A DNA stretch of 64,000 bases from Amycolatopsis dendrobii (GTDB taxonomy: Bacteria; Actinomycetota; Actinomycetes; Mycobacteriales; Pseudonocardiaceae), in the NCBI RefSeq assembly GCF_014145675.1, contig NZ_JACGZW010000002.1:1-64000 (forward strand), written 5' to 3'. The notes beneath the pieces are model-generated. The model was given only the letters and a program-made list of their open reading frames with translations, was not told where the DNA came from and made no database searches. Positions 28,649 to 36,466 of the stretch are shown here, one piece after another; within the stretch, counting starts at the first letter, position 1, and each line of letters begins with the position of its first letter. A program made the translations under genes and the position numbers.

Positions 28649-29212
28649 TCACGGGGTGAGGTGGGCGGCGAGTTCGGTTGCCGCCTCCCGCACCTGTGCG
28701 GCGAAATCCGTGCCCTCGGGCTGTTCGGTCCAGCGCTCGAACGCGGTTTGAAAGATCGCGATGCCGACCTGGGCAAGCATTTTCGCGCTCGATTCGGTCG
28801 CACCGCGTTCCCGCAATGCCTCGACGACTGCGGCAGTGACAGCCGCCAGTTTCGTGCGCTCTCGTTCTTGCAACTCCGGGCTGGACGCGATGATCGCGCG
28901 TCGTTGCGCGGCATGCGAAACCAGGCCGGCGAACAAATCGCCAGCGTCGACCAGCGCGGCCAGCAGCGCTGGGAACGGCGGAAGCGCGGAATCGGCGCGT
29001 CGGACAGCGTCGGCCATGGCGTCCGGGAGCCGCTCGGACCCGGCGAACAACACGTCGCGCTTGTCCGCGAAGTAACGCGAGAACGTGCGGCGGGTCAGCC
29101 CGGCACGCTCGGTGATCTGCGTGACCGTGGCGTTCTCGTAGCCGTGCTCGGCGAACAGCTCCAGCGCGGCCGCGCGGAGCCGCTCCTTGGCTTCGGGATC
29201 CCAGCGCGGCAT
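28649..29212 (-). CDS. TetR-family regulator of the adjacent SDR gene
   Basis: A 187-residue repressor-like protein. The helix-turn-helix is ATVTQITERAGLTRRTFSRYFADK (about 25-48); the C-terminal half is helical and alanine-rich. It diverges from the SDR gene at 29300, and the 87-bp gap holds two matching palindromes (29232 and 29263), so control of both genes is very likely. Confidence 0.92.
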   Translation of the reverse strand: MPRWDPEAKERLRAAALELFAEHGYENATVTQITERAGLTRRTFSRYFADKRDVLFAGSERLPDAMADAVRRADSALPPFPALLAALVDAGDLFAGLVSHAAQRRAIIASSPELQERERTKLAAVTAAVVEALRERGATESSAKMLAQVGIAIFQTAFERWTEQPEGTDFAAQVREAATELAAHLTP

Positions 29213-29231
29213 GCAGTGATCTTAGCAGTGA

Positions 29232-29277
29232 TGACTCAGTGGGTCATCACTGCTACAGTTGATGTCTCACTGAGTCA
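29232..29277. promoter_or_regulatory. Twin TetR operators
   Basis: Two 15-bp palindromes of the form TGACTCA-N-TGAGTCA with one mismatch each: TGACTCAGTGGGTCA at 29232-29246 and TGTCTCACTGAGTCA at 29263-29277. Their centres are 31 bp apart, about three helical turns, so two dimers could bind on the same DNA face. They sit in the divergent promoter region of the TetR and SDR genes. Confidence 0.8.
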
Positions 29278-29299
29278 TCAACCTCGGGAAGGACTCCTC

Positions 29300-30025
29300 A
29301 TGTCTTTGCTTGACCAGCGGGTTGTCGTCATCGGCGGCAGCTCGGGAATGGGATTGGCGACCGCTCGAGCCGCAGCGGCGGCGGGCGCGTCCGTCACGAT
29401 CGCGGCGAGCGGCAAGGAACGACTGGACGCGGCACTCGCCGAATTGCCGGACACCTGCGAAGGATTCGTCGCCGACGTACGTGACGACGCGAACGTCGCG
29501 GCGCTGTTCGAGCAGGTCGGCACGCTCGACCACCTCGTCTACACCGCCGGCGACGCGCTGCCTCCGCAGCCGCTCGCCGACCTGTCGCTCGATGACGCGC
29601 AGAGCGGGTTCTATGTCCGCTACTGGGGCGTCGTGAGCGCGGTGAAGCACGCCGCGCCGCGGATCCGCCCGGGCGGTTCGATCGTGCTGACGTCCGGGAT
29701 CATCGGAGTCCGTCCGACGCCCGGAGCAGCGCTCGCAGCCGGTTCCGCCGGCGCGGTCGAGGGGCTGGCGCGCGGTCTGGCCGTCGATCTGGCACCGGTG
29801 CGGGTCAACACGGTCCGCCCGGGGCCGGTCCACACGCCGATGTGGGACGGCCTTCCGCAGCCGCAGCTCGACGCGATGGTCGCCGCGTTCACCGAACGAA
29901 CGCTGACCAAATCGGTCGGCGAAGCGGACCAGATCGCGGCGACCAATGTGTACTTGATGGAGAACAGGTTCGTCACCGGTGCGGTGATCACCGTCGACGG
30001 AGGGTTCGTGCTTACCGGAAGCTGA
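29300..30025 (+). CDS. Short-chain dehydrogenase/reductase
   Basis: A 241-residue classical-like SDR. The cofactor loop is GGSSGMG (11-17). The usual NNAG is replaced by YTAGDA, and the catalytic region has SIVLTSG but no clear YxxxK: where Tyr-x-x-x-Lys is expected the sequence reads ALAAGSAGAVEGL. The catalytic Tyr and Lys therefore appear lost or shifted, so activity is uncertain. The C-terminal VNTVRPGPVHTPMW and GAVITVDGGFVLTG are standard. ATG 29300 follows GGAAGGA. It is probably derepressed when TetR binds a ligand. Confidence 0.88.
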   Translation: MSLLDQRVVVIGGSSGMGLATARAAAAAGASVTIAASGKERLDAALAELPDTCEGFVADVRDDANVAALFEQVGTLDHLVYTAGDALPPQPLADLSLDDAQSGFYVRYWGVVSAVKHAAPRIRPGGSIVLTSGIIGVRPTPGAALAAGSAGAVEGLARGLAVDLAPVRVNTVRPGPVHTPMWDGLPQPQLDAMVAAFTERTLTKSVGEADQIAATNVYLMENRFVTGAVITVDGGFVLTGS

Positions 30026-30764
30026 CCTGTTCGCCCGGCTTGAGCAGATGCAGCCGGTCTGCGAGCCCAGCCGACGTGAACGCCGGCCGCAGCGTGTCCG
30101 GGCCCTGGGTGAAATGCGCCCAATGCTCGAAGTGCAGCGGGACGACCTGGCGCGCGTTCAGGATCCGGGCTGCCTCGGCCGCGCCCTCGCTGGGCAGCGT
30201 CAGATACGCGTCGCCGACCAGCGGGGTTCGTGCCCCGCCGGCGAACAGGACGGCGATGTCGATCCGCTCGAAGCGCTCGGCGATCTGCCGCACTACGTCG
30301 AGGGAAGCGTTGTCGCCGCTGACGTAAACGGTCGGCTGGCCCTCGCCTTCGAGCACGAAACCGGTGACCTCGCCGACGAGATGCTCGCTGCCGTCCGGCC
30401 CGTGCCGCGCGGGCACTCCGGTGACGAAGACGCCGCCGAGGTCGTGCGACTCCCAGTTGGCCAGCGCCCGAACAGGGTCGCCGATCCGCTCCCTCGCCGA
30501 AGCGGTGGACAGGACGAGCGGGGCGTCGAGGGCGTACTCCCGCCCCGCCGCGTCCAGGTTGTCCGGGTGCTGGTCGTGGGAAAGCAGCACCGCGTCCACC
30601 TCGCCGACCTCCGCCGCCGAGATCGCGGGACCAGCGGTTTTCGCCAGCTTGCGAGTGCCGATCGGGTAATCGCCGGGGCTGTCGAAGGTGGGGTCGGTGA
30701 GCAGGCGGGTCTCGCCGTACTCGATGAGGGCGGTCGGGCCGCCGACGTACCAGATGCGCGTCAC
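30012..30764 (-). CDS. Metallo-beta-lactamase-fold hydrolase (UlaG-like)
   Basis: A 250-residue member of the COG2220 branch. The metal motif reads SHDQHPDNLD (HDxHxDN) rather than HxHxDH, a variant I associate with this subfamily. Later metal or structural residues lie in PARHGPDG, YVSGDNAS and HFEHWAHF. GTG 30764 is chosen. TTG 30776, which would make a TTGA overlap with the upstream gene, is also possible. It is the last gene of a leftward operon with two other MBL-fold genes and a TetR gene. Its 3' end overlaps the SDR gene by 14 bases. Confidence 0.87.
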   Translation of the reverse strand: MTRIWYVGGPTALIEYGETRLLTDPTFDSPGDYPIGTRKLAKTAGPAISAAEVGEVDAVLLSHDQHPDNLDAAGREYALDAPLVLSTASARERIGDPVRALANWESHDLGGVFVTGVPARHGPDGSEHLVGEVTGFVLEGEGQPTVYVSGDNASLDVVRQIAERFERIDIAVLFAGGARTPLVGDAYLTLPSEGAAEAARILNARQVVPLHFEHWAHFTQGPDTLRPAFTSAGLADRLHLLKPGEQVSFR

Positions 30765-30772
30765 GCGGGTAG

Positions 30773-31621
30773 TCAACTCGCGGTGGGTTGCGCGGTATTC
30801 CGCCGCAGCGCCTGGAATTCGACCGGGCTGTGCGCGCTGAACACCGAGACCTCGTCCTGGTGCTCGCGGGCGAGGGTCTGCAACCGGGCGAGGTTGGCGC
30901 GGCGGGTGGCTCCGTCCATCTGGTTCATCACCTCGAACGCGCGCATGCCGGGCGGGCAGTGCGGGCTCACCGGGGCGACTTCGCCGTGGAAGAAATACGC
31001 GTCGCCGGCGTGCAGGAGCCAGCCGTCGCCGGTGTCGACCGCGACGCCGGAGTGGCCGTGCGTGTGGCCGGGCAGCGGGACGAGCAGGATCTCCGGCGGC
31101 AGACCGCGCAGCGGCCGCACCGCGTCGAAGCCGAACCATTTCTCGCCGGCCTCGTCATAGGTGCTCCACAGTGGACTGTGCGCGAATTGCTCAGCGCGGT
31201 ACCGCGTTTTCTCCGGGAAGCTCTTCGGGTTGTCCGCCGCGCGGCGTTCGGTGGTGCGGACATGCACGGTGGCGTCGGGGAAATCGGCGAGACCGCCGGC
31301 GTGGTCCACGTCGAGGTGGGTCATCACGATGTGCCGCACGTCGGCGGGATCGTGGCCCAGCGCCCGGATCTGTGCGACGGCGGTTTCTTCCATGATCGGC
31401 TTCGCCCCGACCATCGCCATGAACGGACCGCCGAGCCAGCGCCGCGATTCGGTGACGCCGCGGGTGCCGAATCCAGTGTCGACCAGCACGAGCGCGTCGG
31501 CGGTCTCCACGAGCAGGCAGTGCGCCACGATCGAGCTGCGCCGCAGCATTCCGGGGCGGCCGTCGAGGGCCTTGCCGCCGAGCGGACGCATCGTGCCGCA
31601 GTTGAGGTGGTGCACCTTCAT
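30773..31621 (-). CDS. Metallo-beta-lactamase-fold lactonase-like hydrolase (paralog 2)
   Basis: A 282-residue MBL-fold enzyme similar to N-acyl-homoserine lactonases. The dinuclear metal motif is MTHLDVDHAGG (HxDxDH), followed by GHTHGHSGV, the bridging aspartate in LHAGDAYFFH, and a final histidine in FSAHSPVEF. It is a clear paralog of the next gene (shared starts MKVHHLNCGTMRP and MRVHHFNCGTMRP). ATG 31621 overlaps that gene's stop by 4 bases (ATGA). The substrate may be a lactone or ester; none is proven. Confidence 0.9.
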   Translation of the reverse strand: MKVHHLNCGTMRPLGGKALDGRPGMLRRSSIVAHCLLVETADALVLVDTGFGTRGVTESRRWLGGPFMAMVGAKPIMEETAVAQIRALGHDPADVRHIVMTHLDVDHAGGLADFPDATVHVRTTERRAADNPKSFPEKTRYRAEQFAHSPLWSTYDEAGEKWFGFDAVRPLRGLPPEILLVPLPGHTHGHSGVAVDTGDGWLLHAGDAYFFHGEVAPVSPHCPPGMRAFEVMNQMDGATRRANLARLQTLAREHQDEVSVFSAHSPVEFQALRRNTAQPTAS

Positions 31622-32433
31622 ACCGTGCTCCTCTCGCTGAGCCGGACGAAATCGGTCAGGTCGTGCGAGGCGAACACGGTCACCTCGTCGGCGTGGTCCC
31701 GGCGCAGCTCGCGCAACCGGCGCTGGTTTTCGCGCCGCGGCCCGGGCAGCGTCTGGACCCGCCGTTCGAACATAGCCAATCCGGGCGGGCAATAGGGCTC
31801 GGCGTCGATCTCCTGGTGGAAGAAATACGCATCGCCCGCGTTGAGCACCCAGCCGGATCCGGTGTCGACAGCCACCCCGGCGTGTCCGGCGGTGTGCCCG
31901 GCGAGCGGCACGAGCGCGACGCCCTCGACTCCGTCCAGTTCACGGACCGCGTCGAGGCCGAACCAGCTGTCGCCAGTGTCCGAATAGGACTTCCACTGTG
32001 GACCGTGGCGGAACTGGACATCGCGGTACCGCGGGTTTCCGGCGCGGTAAGCGTCGAGTTCCTTGCCGTAGACGTGCACGCGGGCCTGCGGGAAGTCGAC
32101 GAGCCCGCCGGCGTGGTCGAGGTCGAGGTGAGTGAGGACGATGTCGCGGACGTCGGCCGGGTCGAAGCCCAGCGCGCGGATACGGCTCAGCGCGGTTTCG
32201 TTTTCGTCCCGCATCGGGTTGGACGTGCGCAGGAAGCGCGGACCGAGCCAGCGTGCGGCGTCGGTGACGGTGGGTGAACCCATTCCGGTTTCGATGAGGG
32301 TCAGTCCGGTGCCGGTTTCGACCAGCATGCAGTGGCACACAAGGGTGGCGCGCCGCAGCAGTCCTGGTTTTCCGTCGACCAGCTTGCCGCCGATCGGACG
32401 CATGGTGCCGCAGTTGAAGTGGTGTACTCGCAT
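31618..32433 (-). CDS. Metallo-beta-lactamase-fold lactonase-like hydrolase (paralog 1)
   Basis: A 271-residue paralog of the downstream gene with the same architecture: LTHLDLDHAGG, AGHTAGHAGV, LNAGDAYFFH and ASHDLTDF. The tandem duplication with divergence suggests two related substrates. The ATG at 32433 shares one base with the TetR stop (TAATG), so expression is coupled to the repressor gene. Confidence 0.9.
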   Translation of the reverse strand: MRVHHFNCGTMRPIGGKLVDGKPGLLRRATLVCHCMLVETGTGLTLIETGMGSPTVTDAARWLGPRFLRTSNPMRDENETALSRIRALGFDPADVRDIVLTHLDLDHAGGLVDFPQARVHVYGKELDAYRAGNPRYRDVQFRHGPQWKSYSDTGDSWFGLDAVRELDGVEGVALVPLAGHTAGHAGVAVDTGSGWVLNAGDAYFFHQEIDAEPYCPPGLAMFERRVQTLPGPRRENQRRLRELRRDHADEVTVFASHDLTDFVRLSERSTV

Positions 32434-33008
32434 TAGGCGAACTCCCGTTCAACAGTGGTGTGCAGGTGGGCGGCGACGGCTTGCAGCGGTGCGATGTCCC
32501 GTCGAGTGCGCGCGAGCAGCAATGCGCCTTCGATCGCGGACAGCGCGATTGTCGCCAGAGAAGCGGCGCGGTCCTCGGCGAGGCCGCACTTGGTGAAGTA
32601 AGCGGAAATGTCGCGCAGCCAGCCTTCGTAACCCTGATCGCAGGCGGCGCGGATCGGTTCGCTGTCAGCGGCTTCCAATGCGACAGTCGCGATCGGACAG
32701 CCGCAGCGGAAGTCCGATTCGGACAGCGAGGTGGCCAGAGCGGTCACGATGAGGTCGACGGCGGTGGCCGGATCCGGTGCGCTGGCGGTGATTTCGCGGA
32801 AAACCCCGGCCAGCCGCTCGCCGGAAAGCCGCACCGCCTCGGCGGCGAGCTGTTCCTTGCCGCCGGGGAAATGGAAGTACAGCGAACCCTTCGGGGCCCG
32901 GCTTTCGGACACGAGCTGGGTCATCCCGGTGGCGTGGTAGCCCTGGGTGCGAAACAGCTCAGCCGCCGATTCGAGCATCCGGCGGCGCGTGTCGGTGCGG
33001 TTGACCAT
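32433..33008 (-). CDS. TetR-family regulator (LmrA/YxaF type)
   Basis: A 191-residue regulator with helix-turn-helix GMTQLVSESRAPKGSLYFHFPGGK. The C-terminal segment DFRCGCPIATVALE is typical of the LmrA/YxaF subgroup, which senses flavonoids, drugs or other small ligands. It is the first gene of the operon with three MBL-fold hydrolases. A 28-bp palindrome lies 18 bp upstream of the ATG at 33008. GTG 33017 is an alternative start. Confidence 0.92.
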   Translation of the reverse strand: MVNRTDTRRRMLESAAELFRTQGYHATGMTQLVSESRAPKGSLYFHFPGGKEQLAAEAVRLSGERLAGVFREITASAPDPATAVDLIVTALATSLSESDFRCGCPIATVALEAADSEPIRAACDQGYEGWLRDISAYFTKCGLAEDRAASLATIALSAIEGALLLARTRRDIAPLQAVAAHLHTTVEREFA

Positions 33009-33025
33009 GCGTCCCACCGTAGCTC

Positions 33026-33053
33026 AAACTATGACGACCGGTCTAGTTAGTTT
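33026..33053. promoter_or_regulatory. Candidate operator of the LmrA-type TetR
   Basis: A 28-bp interrupted palindrome centred between 33039 and 33040: AAACTA, 4 nt, GACCGGTC, 4 nt, TAGTTT. The central GACCGGTC is a common core of TetR operators. It lies between the divergent TetR operon and the epimerase gene. Confidence 0.75.
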
Positions 33054-33097
33054 CGAGCCCTGCCCGCCCGGCGCGGCCGATCGGTAACCTCAGCGCC

Positions 33098-34003
33098 ATG
33101 GCGAACCCCACCGGAGAGCAGTTCGAGATCACCCGCGGCAACGCGCGCGCCGTCATCACCGAGATCGGTGCCGGCCTGCGCGCGTTCGAGATCAGCGGAG
33201 TGCCGTATGTCGAGACGTTCGCCGAGGACGAGAAGCCGCCGAAGGGGCTCGGCCAGGTGCTGCTGCCGTGGCCGAACCGGACCAAGGGCGGCAAGTGGGA
33301 GTTCGAGGGCGAAGAGCAGCAGCTGGAGATCACCGAGGAAGCGCGCGGCAACGCCATCCACGGCCTGACCCGGCACCGGGAATGGGAGCTGCTGGAGCAC
33401 GCCGAAACGTCGATCACGCTGGCCATCGACGTCGAGGCGCAGCCCGGCTGGCCGGTCCCGCTGCGCGCGACGATCACGTACGACCTGCAACCGCGCGAAC
33501 TCGTGATCACGCACGAGATCCGCAACGAGGGGGAGAAGCCGATCGGTGTCGGCGTCGGAACCCACCCGTACTTCCGGATCGGCGACGCGCCCACCGACGA
33601 GCTGACCCTCACGCTGCCCGCCACGCGCGTCCGGCCGTACGAGGGCGATCAGCAGATGCCGTACGCGGACGAGCAGGACGTCGAGGGCACCGAGTACGAC
33701 TTCCGGCAGGGCAAGCTGCTCGAAGGCGTCGACCTGGACACCGCGTTCGGCGGGCTGGAACTCGCCGCGGACGGCACCCACCAGTACGTGCTGTCCCACG
33801 GCGACCGCCAGCTGGTGGTCTGGACCGGCGCGGACTTCCGCTGGGTGCAGGTGTTCACGCCGGACGACCTGGTCGGCCGAGGCCGCGCGGTCGCGATCGA
33901 GCCGATGACCTGCCCGGCGGACGCGCTCAACACCCGCACCGACATCATCGACCTGGAACCGGCCACGTCGTGGACGGGCAGCTGGGGAATCCGGGTCCCG
34001 TGA
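33098..34003 (+). CDS. Aldose 1-epimerase family protein
   Basis: A 301-residue beta-sandwich mutarotase-like protein. The arginine in LLPWPNRTKGGKW, the histidine pair region NAIHGLTRHREW and the catalytic histidine in GVGTHPYFRIG are conserved; VAIEPMTCPADALN provides the acidic residue. It interconverts anomers of hexoses or a related sugar. The gene is followed by an acetyltransferase gene with a 4-base GTGA overlap and begins a three-gene rightward operon. Confidence 0.92.
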   Translation: MANPTGEQFEITRGNARAVITEIGAGLRAFEISGVPYVETFAEDEKPPKGLGQVLLPWPNRTKGGKWEFEGEEQQLEITEEARGNAIHGLTRHREWELLEHAETSITLAIDVEAQPGWPVPLRATITYDLQPRELVITHEIRNEGEKPIGVGVGTHPYFRIGDAPTDELTLTLPATRVRPYEGDQQMPYADEQDVEGTEYDFRQGKLLEGVDLDTAFGGLELAADGTHQYVLSHGDRQLVVWTGADFRWVQVFTPDDLVGRGRAVAIEPMTCPADALNTRTDIIDLEPATSWTGSWGIRVP

Positions 34004-34473
34004 AGCTCGAACTGCTGACCGAGGCCGCCGCGGGTGAGCTGTTGACCTTGCAGCAGGCCGCGTACCTCACTGAGGCGCGGGCGCACCAGAACTTCGACCT
34101 GCCGCCGTTGCTGGACACCCTCGACCATGTGCGCGCGGCCATCGCCGACCCGTCGATCACGGTCTGGGGCTTCCGCGACGGCGGCAGGCTCGTGGCGAGC
34201 GTGCGGATGCGAGTGGACGGTCCGGTCGGCGAGATCGGCAGGCTCGTGGTGGCACCGGATCGCCAGGGCGAGGGACTCGGTACCGCGCTGCTGACGGCCG
34301 CGGAGGAGGCGACTCCGGCGGAGGTGACGGTGTTCCGGCTGTTCACCGGCGAGCGTTCGGCCGGACCGCTCTATTTGTACCGAAAGCTCGGTTACCGCGA
34401 GACGCATCGGTCGCCGGAAGCGGACTATCAGTTGGTGCACCTGGAAAAACCCCGGATGCGCGAACCCGGGTGA
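34000..34473 (+). CDS. GNAT-family N-acetyltransferase
   Basis: A 157-residue acetyltransferase. The acetyl-CoA loop is VVAPDRQGEGLGTALL (Q/RxxGxG/A), with the preceding strand GEIGRLVV and the late segment LYRKLGYRET. The substrate is unknown. GTG 34000 overlaps the epimerase stop (GTGA). Its own stop is followed within 21 bp by the amidohydrolase ATG, and overlaps an alternative GTG of that gene. Confidence 0.9.
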   Translation: MKLELLTEAAAGELLTLQQAAYLTEARAHQNFDLPPLLDTLDHVRAAIADPSITVWGFRDGGRLVASVRMRVDGPVGEIGRLVVAPDRQGEGLGTALLTAAEEATPAEVTVFRLFTGERSAGPLYLYRKLGYRETHRSPEADYQLVHLEKPRMREPG

Positions 34474-34493
34474 GTTCGTTAGCGTGTCAAACT

Positions 34494-35714
34494 ATGGCTT
34501 ACAAGGCGATTGTCGGGGGCTATGTGGTCCCCGTCGGCGCCGCTCCGATCGAGGGCGGCACTGTGCTCATCGAAGACGGCCGGATCACCCACGTCGGGGC
34601 TGAGGCCGACGTCGAGGTGCCGGAGGACGCGGAACTGGTGGACGCGTCCGGCAGCTGGGTACTGCCGGGATTCATCGACGCGCACGCGCACCTCGGCGTC
34701 CACGAGGACGGCGAAGGCTGGGCGGGCAACGACACCAACGAAATGACCGACCCGAACGGAGCCCGCTTCCGCGCGATCGACGGGATCGACCCGTACGAAC
34801 CGGGCTTCGACGACGCGCTGGCGGGCGGCGTCACGAGCGTGGTGATCAAGCCGGGGTCGGGCAACCCGATCGGCGGGCAGACCATCGGCGTGAAGACGTG
34901 GGGCCGGTCCATTCTGGACATGGTCTTCGCCGAGCAGGTGAGCGTGAAGAGCGCGCTGGGCGAGAACCCGAAGAGGGTTTACGGCGAAAAGAAGGTCACG
35001 CCCTCGACCAGGCTCGGCGTGGCCGCGATCCTGCGCGAGGCGTTCACGAAGGCGCGCAATTACCAGGAGAAGCGCGAGCACACGCGGTCGGAGGGCAAGC
35101 CGTTCGAAACGGACCTGACGAACGAAACGCTCGCCAAGGTCCTGGACGGCGAGCTGTACTGGGACCAGCACGTGCACCGCGCCGACGACATGGTGACCGC
35201 GATCCGGCTCGCCGACGAATTCGGCTACAAACTGGTGATCAACCACGGCACCGAAGGCCACCTGATCGCGGACCTGCTGGCCGAACGCGACATCCCGGTG
35301 ATCCTCGGCCCGCTGTTCACCACGAAGTCCAAGGTGGAACTGCGCAACCGCACCCTGCGCTCGGCGGGAATCCTCGCGCGGGCCGGGGTGAAGATCGCGA
35401 TCACCACGGACCACCCGGTCATCCCCATCAACTTCCTGGTGTACCAGGCGGCTTTGGCGGTGAAGGACGGCCTTGACCCGGAGACCGCTTTGAAGGCCCT
35501 GACGCTGCACCCGGCGCAGATGCTCGGCCTCGACGACCGGATCGGCACTCTGACGCCCGGCCTGGACGCCGACGTGGTGGTGTGGTCGGGCGACCCGCTG
35601 GACGTGATGAACCGCGCGATGCGGGTGTTCGTGCGGGGCCAGGAGGTGTACCACTTCGACGAGACGACCGGCGAGGGCGTTTCGGCGGATCGGCGGTACC
35701 GGGAAGCTCGCTGA
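34494..35714 (+). CDS. Amidohydrolase (imidazolonepropionase-like)
   Basis: A 406-residue metal-dependent hydrolase with the composite beta-sandwich and TIM-barrel fold. The barrel begins LPGFIDAHAHLGVHEDG (HxH), followed by the histidines in LVINHGTEGHL and the aspartate in AITTDHPV; the sandwich strand LTPGLDADVVVWSGDP ends it. ATG 34494 fits the usual family start. GTG 34470 would give a GTGA overlap with the upstream gene. Such proteins cleave cyclic amides or peptides; the exact substrate is unclear. Confidence 0.9.
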   Translation: MAYKAIVGGYVVPVGAAPIEGGTVLIEDGRITHVGAEADVEVPEDAELVDASGSWVLPGFIDAHAHLGVHEDGEGWAGNDTNEMTDPNGARFRAIDGIDPYEPGFDDALAGGVTSVVIKPGSGNPIGGQTIGVKTWGRSILDMVFAEQVSVKSALGENPKRVYGEKKVTPSTRLGVAAILREAFTKARNYQEKREHTRSEGKPFETDLTNETLAKVLDGELYWDQHVHRADDMVTAIRLADEFGYKLVINHGTEGHLIADLLAERDIPVILGPLFTTKSKVELRNRTLRSAGILARAGVKIAITTDHPVIPINFLVYQAALAVKDGLDPETALKALTLHPAQMLGLDDRIGTLTPGLDADVVVWSGDPLDVMNRAMRVFVRGQEVYHFDETTGEGVSADRRYREAR

Positions 35715-35717
35715 ACC

Positions 35718-35754
35718 CTCGGTTGAGGCGGCCCGGACGGCCGCCTCAACCGAG
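35718..35754. terminator. Bidirectional terminator
   Basis: A perfect 16-bp stem, arms 35718-35733 and 35739-35754, with the 5-nt loop CGGAC. It lies between the convergent amidohydrolase and Uma2 genes and includes the last nine bases of the Uma2 reading frame with its stop codon. It would work for both strands. Confidence 0.88.
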
Positions 35755-36354
35755 CAGCGCGGTGAGGTCGATTTCCGCCGGGAACGGCTCGGTGGTGCGG
35801 AATTTCCCGGTGCGGGCCGGGGCGTCCTGGTAGCCGAGCTCTCCGGCCTGGTGGCAGGCGACGAGGGAGACCGGGTCGTCGAGGTCGAGGATCCAGTAGA
35901 ACGGGATTCCGGCGTCGGCGTACTCGTCGTGCTTGGTGGCGTAGTCGGTGCGCTTCGAACCAGGCGACACGATCTCGACGACGAGGAGGACTCCAGTCGC
36001 GCGAAGCAGCCCGCCTTCCTGACGGCGGCGCGCGAGTTCCGCCTTGCTGACGACCATCAGGTCGGGACGGCGGGAAAAGCCTGGTCCTCCGGCTGGGGTC
36101 AGCTCAAGGTCGATGTCGGTCTCCGCCACCGTTTTGAACTCCTCCGGCACGGAGGGCCGCAACTGGTGGGCAAGCTCCAGCATGGCGAGCCCGTGTTCCG
36201 GTCTCGGACTGGGTGACATCATCAAGCGGCCCTCCACGAGCTCAGTGAAGCCGGAGTCGGTTTCACCGAGGGCCGCGTATTCCTCGATCGACAGCAGGTG
36301 ATCCGGGATCTCCCAGGGGAATTCACCACGCGTCGGCTCGGGAAGTGCTGTCAC
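35746..36354 (-). CDS. Uma2-family (DUF820) endonuclease-like protein
   Basis: A 202-residue protein of the Uma2/DUF820 group with a restriction-endonuclease-like fold. The putative catalytic residues lie in FTELVEGRLMMSPSP, RRPDLMVVS and VLLVVEIVSPGSKRTDYATKHDEYADAGIPFYWILD, the family's PD-(D/E)xK-like set. The biological role of the family is unsettled. These genes are abundant in actinomycetes and cyanobacteria. It is a stand-alone gene. Confidence 0.92.
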   Translation of the reverse strand: MTALPEPTRGEFPWEIPDHLLSIEEYAALGETDSGFTELVEGRLMMSPSPRPEHGLAMLELAHQLRPSVPEEFKTVAETDIDLELTPAGGPGFSRRPDLMVVSKAELARRRQEGGLLRATGVLLVVEIVSPGSKRTDYATKHDEYADAGIPFYWILDLDDPVSLVACHQAGELGYQDAPARTGKFRTTEPFPAEIDLTALLG

Positions 36355-36466
36355 AGCGTCTCCTCACGTCACCGGGATTGTCTCACGCCTGCGGTGAAAC
36401 TGTCAGTGACCATATCGACACGAAGAGCCATGTTTCGCCGCCGGGTTGATCATGCTCGGCTTGCGC

